Source: Echinarachnius parma
Lineage: Eukaryota; Echinodermata; Echinoidea; Clypeasteroida; Echinarachniidae
Assembly (NCBI GenBank): GCA_037951105.1
Contig: JBAMJV010007703.1
Coordinates: forward strand, 27,184-91,183
Direction: 5' to 3'
DNA length: 64,000 nt
Shown piece by piece: positions 45,201 to 57,200 of this stretch (position 1 is its first letter; each line of letters begins with the position of its first letter). The notes under the pieces are model-generated. The model was not told the DNA's origin. It did not search any database and saw nothing but the letters and a program-made list of their open reading frames with translations. Made by a program: the position numbers and the translations under genes.

Positions 45201-48200
45201 AAGGCCTGCCTTGGTTAAAAACAGATCAGGTCTTTGTGGTGTTGATTAGAACGTCAATTTCCACTGTAGAGCACAAGAATGTACTTTGGAATGCAATTAG
45301 GAGAATACTAGACGAGTTCACTATTCAAGTTTCATGCACATCCTACTAACAAGGATAGTTCCTAGCAACACGAAAGCTTGCCAGAGTTTTGTCAAATGTA
45401 GCAAGCCATGAATACATGTGTGCAATGTAGAATCTAAGTATTTTTTTTTTCCTATTAAAAATAACTTTCTCCAATGTTATTAAACTGATCTGTTGGCCTA
45501 ACCCTAATTAACAATTTGTCTTCTTAGTCGTCATCTAAGCCCTAGTATCAGCCACGTGCCTGGTCGGCAACTAAGCTAGCAAGATTTCAAGACTATGGAC
45601 CCAGGTGTTCATATTCGTGTGAGTAGAGTTGATTCGTATCTGAAGATTGATGAAAAGGAGGGGACTACATTCTCTTTTTCTTCTCGAAAGCTTCTTCCTT
45701 AAAGTTGCCCATGACCTAACAATCCCCTCCGAGCTGTTTTCCACCGAGAGTTTGAATGAATCCTTGGTGCAAATTTTCAGTACCTTGAGCTTGTGCTCGG
45801 TAGTAGTCGGCCCACTGGCGAAGATGGTCTTGGTTCCCGCCCTGAGCATTGGCTATTGGAGCAGCACGGCAACAAACAAACAAATAAAAGAAGAGGAAAG
45901 TCAAAAGAATTAATGACGACACCAGCTATTGGCTTGTATTGTAGTGTCTGCAGTGAAAAAAAAAATGTATGGATGTCTTTTCAAGAACTCTTTCACGGTT
46001 TTTGTTGGCTTGTACTATTACGTCTGAAAGGGGGAAAAATATTTAAAATATGTGATATTGGCTGGTATGGCTGTATTGTATGGTATAGATGGTGGAATTG
46101 TTGAAGCAGTGAGTAGATCAGTTTCTGTATGTGTGATGATGCGAAAAGCAAATATAAGCTTCTTTTTTGGGGGTAAATGCTTGACAATTCCAACAATAAA
46201 AATTGTGAGTTTGTATGTTAAATGTGCAATGAATTGTTGTCAGGCCTACTATCAAACTCTACTCACGGCAAATCAGAGTAGTGTTAGCGAATCCCGACAT
46301 TTGATCTCGGCATCGTTAACGCCCCCGTGGCAACATGGATTTATCAGCACAGGGACAATTAGATGCCACTTTCCACACACCACACACACAACCATTGTTA
46401 ATTTACCAAAAACTTACCCTGCTTCTGCTTACTTCCAGCGCCAACTTGGTTATGTAAGTAGGTCTAAATCTAGTTGGTCCAACTCCTGTTGGTCTTACTC
46501 CAATCGGTCTATGTCTCATTTGGTCTCGTACATGATGCCTGCCTAAATCTAACCCGAGACACCCTATCCTAAACCCAACCTGAAATCCAAAATGCTAAAC
46601 CTAACCAAGACCCCAACCGAGATCCCGAATCATAACCCAACCTGATACCCCAAACTTAGTCTGAACCTGACCGAAACACCCAAACCGTAAACCTAACCGA
46701 GACCCCCAATCATAACCCAACCCGATACAGATACCCCAAACTCTAAACCTGACCAAAACCCCCAGACAATGCAGGAATTATTTTTTTATTTTAGGGGGCT
46801 ACTTTTCCAATCTGATGGATATCCAGAAAATGTTCACGTTTCACAATTCACATTTCACAATTTTCACATTTTAGGGGCTACCTACTGATTTCAGGGGGCT
46901 ATTTTGAAAGTACGGGGGCAAAATCGCCCTCAGCCCCTGTATATTTCCTACCCTGCCCCCAAACCCTAAACCTAACGGAGACCCCCAATCATAACCCAAC
47001 CCGATACAGAACCCCCAAACCCTAAACCTAACATGAGACCCCCAATCATAAACATAAGCGAGGCCCCCCTAATCTTTGTTCCCTTAATTATGGTTGTGCT
47101 ACTACACGAAAATGATACACAGACTAAATGGATGTTGACCAAGTGATAGTTATGTTGATGTACAGGTTGATGTGCTGATAAATGATCAGCTGATTGTGTA
47201 AGGTATGAAGAGTGCAGTATGTAAAATGGTCAGCCTGATGTCATGGCTATGTTGTGCAGGGTAATTGTGTAGGGTAATAATGTGTTGGGTATCGTCTGTT
47301 CAGCGCTAGCTAGCTGCGTACTGGTGTTCAATATTGTGTAGACTGCATGGTTGCAAATGTAAGGTGTTTCAAGGTGTAAGGCATATCATGGAGCAAGTGG
47401 TTCATGGCTAACCTTGGCCCAGTCTGGCGTCAGTAGCCGAAGGTTTCGTCGTGCTAGGTGTAGTCTTAATGGTGGTTAATATTGTGTAGACTGCAAGGTT
47501 GCAAATGTAATGTGTTTCATGGTGTAAGGTGTATCATGGTGTAAAGCGTTTCATGGCTTATATTGGCCACGCTGGCTGGTGTCGATACCCCGGGGTGTCA
47601 TCGTGCTAGGTGTAGTCTAAACAAACTGGACTGCAGGATTGCAAATGTAAGGCGTTCATGGTGTAAGGCATTTCATGGTGTAAAGCGTTTTGTGGCTTAC
47701 CTTGGCCCTGGCTGGCGTCAGCAGCCTGGGGTGCCGTAGTGCTAGGTGTAGTCTGTACGGAGCTAGCGGGCTGGCTTGTGGCTGCCTGCTGCTGAGCGGC
47801 TGCCTGCTGGTAGTATTGGTAGTATGCGGCATATGCGTTGGAGTCAGGATAGGCTGCGGAGTCGGGGGCTTGCTGTGCGGGCTGCTGCTGTTGGGGCTGC
47901 TGTGGTTGTTGCTATGTCAGGAGAGAAGGAAAATATCATTCATCCTGCTTTGATCGGTAAAAAATAGAGTAGGGTGCAACTATCACACTTAATGGTATAC
48001 TAGAGTCGGGATAGCCTGTGGAATCGATTGCTTGCTGTGCGGGCTGTTGCCATGTCAGGAAAGAAGGAAAAGGTATTAGGATTTTGAGGTTGGCAATATT
48101 GTTCTGATTGATCATACAAGCTACACAGTTAAATGTGTCAACGGAGACCATGAAACAATAAATTAAATGCATTTGTCATTTCATCAAGATTACAGTGGTG

Positions 48201-51200
48201 GGTTCTTAATACTGTACAGGTGGCAAGTAAATTTAATAGTTGATCTAATTTGATTGCCCGATTGGCCAACCAAGATTCTGGTTCAACTATGAGAGAAAAT
48301 GTCATTCCTCATGTATATCTCATCAAGACACAAATTTAAACGTTTATGCTTATACTGGCAAGTAGGAAAAGAAGTTAGTGTGGAGGCTTGCTAGAAGTTG
48401 TTTGAAATGTTGCTCTACTAACCTGGGGTTGCTGCCACTGGTTGTAGGCATTCCACCCCTGCTGGCCGTTGTAGCCTTGCTGCTGCCCATTGTAGCCTTG
48501 CACAGGGGCCTGTTGCGGACTGCTGAGAAACCAAAAACAAAGAGGATGTCAAGAATAGTTTCATAAAGTTGTATTTCAGGTAAGATCACCTTGAAGGATT
48601 TCAAGCAACCAAAAAAATACTTTTTTTTTCACGAGGGCGATTTTGAAAATTTTGAGGGAAAAAAACGCCCTCGTGAAATTATTCACGAGGGCTATTTTGG
48701 GGCTCACGGGGGCTCTTTTTTTTTTTACATCGTTTTCACTGCTCAAGGGTCTAATAAATGATTATCATGATGTGATCTATCTGATTATGTCATGTTTGAT
48801 ACGTTTCTGGCGCTTTCTGATCATGCAAAAAGATGTTTAAAAAAAATAATAATAATTTTCGCCCCCGTGCCGTGGCTCACGGGGGCGATTTTAAAGGTAT
48901 CGGGGGCGAATCGCCCTTTGCCACCGTGTATTTTTTTGGTTGATTTCAAGAAATTACTGTTGAAACCTCAGTCAATGGACATCACAAAAAGAGATGTCAT
49001 TATAATGTACACTTGTTTTATCTTTACATATGGGCAATTCCACGGTAACGGAAGGACATTCCGACGCAATTTTTGAAATTTAATCAAATAATTCCAGGAT
49101 CCTGCTTATGATTCATCATTGTAAATAACATTTCTGAGACTCTTGGTGGGACACCTTTGATTTCCTATTTTTAATTTTTTTTGTTACATTACGTTTATTA
49201 GATATGGACACTAATGAGGCCGGTAACGGAAGGACGGCAAAATGGACATGGATTTTGAAGTTCTTTAGTTATGATCCAATCTCTGTGAAGTTTCAAATGC
49301 TATCATGTTATATTGGCTCATAGTCCATTCCCTAATGTTCAAAGAGTATTACAACATTTATTTGAACAAAATATGTCTATTGGTATATTAATTACAAGAA
49401 GTTAATTGCTTCACTTCTGACACTGTTCGGTAACGGAAGGACAGAGTTTTTGATTCATTAAAAATATACTTTAGGGCTCTCAAAAAACTGAAATTTTAAT
49501 GTGAACACATATTGTGATATTCAATCATCCAATTTGGTACCTTAAAACAGAAAAATAATAGAAAGGAATGCAAAAAACGAAGAAAATCTAGAAATAGGCA
49601 CTGTGTAGTCACATGTGTATGGGTTAATGTATGGTGTCTGTTTCTCCTATCAGGAGACGCCCAATATTTTTTTTAATCATGTAAACTGAAAGATATCATT
49701 ATGTGATCATGATTGATGAAAAAATAATCCAGAAAAAATAAACAAGATCAGAAATAATCCTCATTTGATTTTTCCACTTTTGGCTCATTTGGAGTGGATT
49801 TGCCCATATGTGAAGCCCACTTGAATGAAAGCAAAATATTATTACTCCCCAACAACTTAAGAACCTTGCAACTACCTCGAAATGCCTATTTTGTCAGGTG
49901 TTTTTAGGAATCTCTTTTAACTAATGTACTACCTGTCTTTGGGAATGTGCGCAGGATTCATGGAGTTCAGGATTTGGGTTTTAATAATCAACAGCTACAT
50001 GTAGTAAGTAATGCTTGAATGTGAATGATCTTTTCAATGCCCATAATAATAATATGAACATTAATATAGTGCTGCTATTATAAATATATACTCTACTGCG
50101 CTTAAATTATTATTATTACCCATGGCCATGAGCCACTTGGAAGGGATGCTCCCCAGGGAGTGGAGATGGGGCACACAATGTGTGCTGGCTGACATTGTAT
50201 CCTATGACAGGGGTAATAATAGCGCTAGGCGCTTAGAGGTGATATTGTATCATATAATTAAGCACTATATTTCAAATCAAACCCATTAAAACCATTATTT
50301 GAGTGTTTTTGTCAACTTACCCGGGGCCTGGTCCTCCGTTGAATCCTCCCCTAGGTCCTCCACCCTGTGGGCCTCCAGGTCCACCTGGGGGACCACCTGG
50401 GCCTGGACCCTATTATGGAGAAAGTCAGAAAGGATAAAGAAATTATGATTTAATGTGATTTTCTTAGGTCATTTGTCTTTATAAAGAACCTGCTACGTTC
50501 AAATGCTCGATTCCATTTGACTAGCATGAATTTCCTTAAATCAACATTCTACGTTCAAAATTCCATTTGACTAGCATGAATTTCCTTAAATCAAAATTAT
50601 CAATTAATTCTATTGAATCAAATTAAATCTAATCAAATTAGAAATGAGCACTAGTATAGGATGAAAATTATACAGCAGCATCTTACTCTTCAAAAGAAAT
50701 TATTGTCTTTTCCAAACCATAGGTTTTTACTTGTAGAAGATTTAAACACGGGAATACATTCAATACCAAAACCAAGGAGAGAGGACATTCTCTTCTAAAG
50801 CGTGCCCACAACTTGGCATGCATGACAAAACAAAAAAATTATGTTTAATTTGCATAGAGCATCGGTTCTTTTAGGCATGCATGCCAAGTCATGGGCACGC
50901 TTTGGTAGAGAATGCCGGAGAGTGATTATCGTGTCTTGATAATATCTTTGATTATCTCGATTATATCACAAACACTCCTGAAACATGATGCATGCGTGAC
51001 AGGAAAATTCAAATTTCTTTTTCGGGGGCTACTCTGCTTGCCTGCATGAAAATAGCACCCCAAAATTTGTTTTGCATTGAAAGCAATGCAAATTAAGGGA
51101 GGGGGGGGGGGGGGGCTCTATTTGGGGGCTAAATCGCCCAGAGCCCCCAAGTATTTTTTCACTGCACAAGGAAATCAACAAAAGAAGACGTCAAACTTCA

Positions 51201-54200
51201 TATCTACTAAACTCACCCCGTTGACTTTCTCTTCTATGAGGCTCCTGGCGTACTCCACCTGATCAGGGTCCCCGGCGATGAGGAACATCTTCTGTCCTGG
51301 TGGATGTTGTCCCTGGCTGATCTCAACGAATGCCCCTGACTGCTGGTTGATCCCCCGGATGGTCTCCCCACCTGATTCATCCAATCATCCATCAAAACCC
51401 CACCATTTTTGTATATTTTTCATTTCAGATCAATATATATATATATATATTTTTTTTTTTGTCCATCGTCGGATAAAATTGTGTTTTCAAAATGTATTTT
51501 ATATACAAAAAAAAATTGTTTGGGGTTATCAATTTTCAGACATTTTAGTGTTAATTATTAAAAAGTCATTTTTACAATTTTAATTTCAAATAATTTTGGT
51601 GATGGTGCATTTTGACAGAATCCCAAGATTGCGTTCATAGGATAGCACATACATTGCATGTATGAAATTGCAAGCAAAATGGAATAGGCAAGAGGAAAAG
51701 ACACAAACATCAAATACAAGTTAGTAGATGCTCAATACGTAAAATCATGGTAAGGAACAAGGTTAAAGATATGAAAACAGGAGGTTAAATTAATTAAATA
51801 AGTAAAATATAACAATGCAAAATTTTTAATTTTAAAAGAGAATAATAAGCCTTGAAAACTTGAAATTCAAAGACGGTCATTATTTTATAACTACAAATTT
51901 GTACACACTATTTTTGTCTAGATATATAAAAAAAAAACGCTCTTATAAAATTGACAAACACTGTACCTCTTCCAATGACAAGCCCGCACTTGCCCGCAGG
52001 GACAGGGTGCTCCATGGGTTGTCCCCCACCTCGCGGTGGTCCTCCCATGCCGCCTGGTCCTCCACTAAAGTCACCCCCTCTGCCGCCGCCGCCACCACGG
52101 CCGAAGGGAGATCCGCCACCACCCCTACCACGCCCCCTTCCTCGTCCACCTCCCATCCATTGACCTCCCATTCCACCCCCTGAGCCCTCCATACCAATGT
52201 CCTGCAGAGAAACAGAAATACAACCTTATTGATCATCATCATTGTAATCAGTACCATTATCTCCGTTATGTAATCATTATCATTATTATAATCTTATTAA
52301 TAATCTATTAATCTATTAATATGATAGTCATTATTAACATTATGATCATCATCTGCAACAAAGTTTTCTGCCACTTTCTGAGACTACTTTAAATCTTGCT
52401 TCCTTTCATTTTCAGTGGTCAGAATGTCTGTGAAAAAAAACAACTTCATAAGCAGTAATAAGTTGAATTATGAAGATAAGATATGTAAGGAGATGGACAA
52501 ACATCATTCATACATGCAGCAATAACAAATGTAGCAAGGCCTCTATGTCTTAACCACAGTAGTCAAGTTGAGACATGGATGAAAGCGGTCCTGGCATAAG
52601 TTACTCATTGCTGTAGCATCAAGAATACACCCTGCACCCACGAAGAACAGATAGGTGCAGGGCTCTAGCATGATGCAATAACACTATCCTTACTGATACA
52701 ATCTGTAAATGTGGCCACACCAGGGAAAAAAATTACAAAATAATCTTTTGGGGGCTACTTTTCAAGCTTGCATGCATGAAAATTAAACTCTAAAAATCTG
52801 TTTCGCATTAGACACTTTGCAAATTGATGGGGGCTCATTTATGATTTTCAGGGGCTCTTTTTGACATTTTGGGGTGAATTCGCCCTCGAGCGCCCTGGGC
52901 CACTCACACACACACACAAAAAAACATGTCCGTTATATAATGATCGCCTAATCAGCCGAGTAAAATCTGGATTTAATTATTTTCCAAGGGATGACATTTC
53001 GTCGACCACGAAAGCTAACTGCAGTGGCTCTGAGCCAGCCTTTCTCGCCGTCTTACCCTAGCATGGGCGATGAGATCGTTGACCATAGAAACAGCCATCT
53101 GAATGCTCTCATGGGATCCTGTGATCAGTGCAGTCCTCTCAGGGGCATCACGGTCACCTGAAAACGGGGAAAAACAAACGAGTTTCAGAGATTATATTAA
53201 TTACTTTTTTCTATACCAATTCCTTTTACTTTTAGGCGAGTATTTTTGTCCAATTTATTTAATTCATATGTAATGTAAATAAAGCTAATTGTCAAACAAT
53301 ATGTGACTGGCTATAGCAAAACCCTGCACTTGTTGGTAAAAATCAAAATGTAGAAAGGCCCCTTCGCAAGCTTTTATGTTTTGTTCTAACAAATTGGTCA
53401 ATAATTGGCGTTTTACAATTTTACAATCATAAGTCATTTACACACATTATGTGAACTTAAAATGCCAATTTCTTCAAAACATGAACTACCGACAAAAGTG
53501 CAGGGTTTTGCTATAGCTGGTCACATATTCTCTGAACAACAAACATTGTAGCCAAGCCTCTATGCCTCAACCACAATAATCAAGATGAGACATGGATTAA
53601 GGAGGTCCAGGCATGAATTAAGTTTCTGTAGCATCAAGAATACACCCTGCACCCACGAAGAACAGATAGGTGCAGGGCTCTAGCATGATGCAATAACACT
53701 ATCCTCATGGCCTAGTCCTACTGCAACGTTTCTCTTTCCATTCCCTATCCGTTTGACATCCGGAGGGTACTAGCAGATACTGGCAAGGAAACCTAATGAT
53801 GTGGACCAAGTTCGGAATAGACTAGTAGGATACTTTGAATTAGGCTCCGTTTCCCATGTCTGCTTGTTCTGTTCAACTGTAGCCAATACGTTGCTAGATA
53901 CCGACCATTCGCCACATATTGGTCGGATATGAAATGAGAGTAGAAACGGTGGAGTAGGACTAGGCCATTACTGATACAACCTTTACATGTTTTGAAAGCC
54001 CATGTACTTAACCCGTTCAGGACGGACTGATTTTGCTACAACATGTATTTTCCATAGACCCAAGCCAGAATATTTTCAGGACCAGTCCTGAAAGGGTTAA
54101 TATTTTAAGCTTCCACCGAACAGTCCTAATTTGTACACACCCGACACGACTTTCATGACACTACTCTAAACTTGCCGTTTGACAAATTACTGCCAATCAG

Positions 54201-57200
54201 GCTCAATTTGACAATTTGGGTTTGCAAATGGCTGAAAGAAGTTTTAATGCATGTATGCATGGTACACTGCCTCTTGCTCAAAACCATCATCTCCTTTCTA
54301 TGTATATCCTGCCCCCACGAAAAACAGATATTAGCATGATGCAATAACCGGGCTCATATTCATATAAGCTCACTAGCTTCATGCTAAGTATTTTGCATAT
54401 TATGGCAAGTTAATAAACACATGATCATTTAGTTGCCATTTTGCATATTATGGCTAGTTAATAAACACATGATCATTTAGTTGCTAACTAGGGTTAACTT
54501 AGTGGGTACCCGAGGCTAAACCAGCTAATGCTAGTTGGGGACCAGGAAAGTGTTGCTCACTTGATCGTTTCATTTGATATAGACTTGGCATGGAACTAAG
54601 CTAGCGGTTTTATTATATGAGGGCAGGGCTCTACACTTTAACCTTTTAGCTTGTGGCCCGGTCAGGTAAGCAAGCTTTCCGTAATTAGATGGTTCTATAC
54701 AAACAATTTACTGGCAGCAAGTGAAGTTTAGTAACACTAATTTTGAAAGACCAAATATCTCACCAGGTTTGAACTGGACGCGTGCCTTTGACTCCTCCTG
54801 TATCTTCCTGATCATGTTGCCACTACTACCAATCACCATGCCGACCGCATGCTTCGGTACAGTCACCTCCTAAAAGGGGGGGAAATGAAATGACAGGTTG
54901 AAATGAAGACAATTTTGGAGGGAAAATACAAAAATGGAGCATGCATTGTGTCTCCACACTTACAGATTATCATGTGTTGGGATGCTACACTGCGGGTTGC
55001 CATTTTGAACTAAGACTAGTTTGAACGCACTTCTTTACTCTTGAGGCGGCATGCATTCTGCACCATGTGCAAGTCGTTAGCAATATGGAAGCCACGTGTC
55101 TGATTTATGAATCCAAACTTCCTTTAAGATTTATGATCTCTTACGACCAAAGTCTAATTGTCATGCCAACCATCTCTCATTGAGGGAAAGTATAGTCCGT
55201 TGAGGAAGATAAGGGCGCTAGGTCACTTTTTATACAAGTTTATAATCATATCTAAATTTGGGGAGCCTTTTAGAGATAAAATTTAGCCCATTATTTTATT
55301 TTTGTCAAAAATAAACATACAATAACAAATTATCTGTAAATCTGACATCAGTAATCACAGAGTATCTAAGGCTCCGCCCAACAAGATGGTAAGCCAAACT
55401 CAATTAAGTAATACTACAAAAAAATAAAGAAAACTTGATCACTCACATGATACATGATGGAAGGTTGACATTTACTTTTCTCTGTAATACAACTTTTTCT
55501 GTGACTACATTTTCCCCCCTTTTATATAGGATTTGCTTACCTCTGATGGCCCGCCACTTCGGCTGTTGTAGTAGTTGTCCTGAAATTTAACCAAAAAGGG
55601 AAGCGAATGCAATAAAAGATCTGCATCTTATGAAACGAAGGGCAAAATATATCATTACGATGTGAAATCAAGTTATTATTTTTCATGCAGTACCATCTTC
55701 AAGTCCACTTCATTTGTATACCATCTATTTGAATTCTTGACAAAGGGCCTCAACAAAAAATTAATTTTGGTTTTGTATCAGTGTCGCAACATGCTAACAC
55801 CAATTATAAACCAATGACTGGAGATTCCTTAGATTGATTTGGTAACAATTGACCATGTCAGAGAAAAGCTGTTAATACATGTTCTCAGCACTGTATCAAA
55901 TAACTGTCGATGTTCTTGTCGTCTTCATTATTATTATGGGGAAGCAATATGTAGATTAAAGGGATCTAGTAACTTTGTTGACAAACTTGTGTACATTTCC
56001 CAATGGGTATGCTGCTAGCCTGCAATTGTTGTTTTGTGCGGCAAGCAATTCTGGCGATTGCATGTTGACTGGCAAAGTGAATTGTTATGGCTGGAATGCA
56101 ATGCAATGCACTGCACGTACTGTGCAATGCATGCCTGTATGCACATGTGTACGTATGCTTGCACAAACTACAGTACTTCCGAGTACCACACATCCCCATA
56201 TGGGGTACGGTAGGGGACCCCATGTACATGTACACACATGGTCTGCAATGTATAGTAGCTCACCAGCTAGCATGCAAGCACATGTTGTCGCGATCTGCAC
56301 CAGTTCTCAGAATTGCGCCGCCGAGAAAGAGATTGCTGTTAGCAAATATTTTGCGCGCGCTATTTTGGGGTGATTTTTTCACTGATTTCCTTTGTTTTGT
56401 TATGCCAAGTTTCGGCGATGTTTGTAAAGTCACATTTCCATATTTAGATTTTGCAATCTTAGTGTCCCGATCGGGCCACTAAAATCAAGCAATTGTGATT
56501 TTTGGTGGCCCGACAGATTTTTGGTGGCCCGGGCCATTGGGCCTATGCTAATTTTGAGCGTTGTTTTACATTTCCGAACAGGCAAGTAGAAAAACAAAAT
56601 TTAGTGTGGAGGTTTGCCTATTTAGAGCAACACCAGTTAAAAACTGGACCAACTCCATGCTAAATTGTGTATGCACTTCACAGGTCTGATGAGGACTTTC
56701 CAATAACATTAAGGATGAATTAAATTTGAATACATTAGGAAATGCTGTTAGTTTACTAACCTCCTTCATTTGGAAGCTATCTCCCTATGGAAGATCAAAT
56801 GGGATTAAAATGTCAACACATGAAAAACTCACGCATCACAAATTCACAATACACTTATTTGACTTTAGCTCAGGATAACATGTTACAACAAAATATATTT
56901 TAAATAAGATGTTCAATTGTTCACACAGTCATGGTACGCGTCTCTTGCAGTTACACTTTCTACATTCAAGTAGCTGCTACATGTACAATAGCTAAAGGCC
57001 CGGTCACATATCACCGGATAGCGTAAACAGATGCCCGAACGAAATGACATTGAATGGGGAATGGGGAAAGTGAATCTTTGATGTCATGAAAGATACCTTG
57101 TCCAATAGACCGCTTCTGTAATGTATGCAAATAATATGCGTATGACATCAGGGAGTTGGCAAGCTTAACAAAAGTAACTAGGTCCGGCAAGCTCCGGAAA

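Noticed and set aside
45716-45922. A separate small gene with a hydrophobic start upstream of the [12 protein letters not shown] segment
   Set aside because: The hydrophobic part is intron read-through; the coding part is a 69-bp FUBP-like exon with matching phases.
46540-47075. Interstitial telomere (CCCTAA-like repeats)
   Set aside because: CCCTAAA occurs, but units are long and irregular (GAGACCCCCAATCATAACCC...) and not perfect hexamers; better called a minisatellite.
56087-56482. Overlapping 130-codon frames at 56 kb
   Set aside because: Intronic, on the strand opposite the gene and in several frames at once; caused by TGCA-rich local sequence with few stops. No domain seen.
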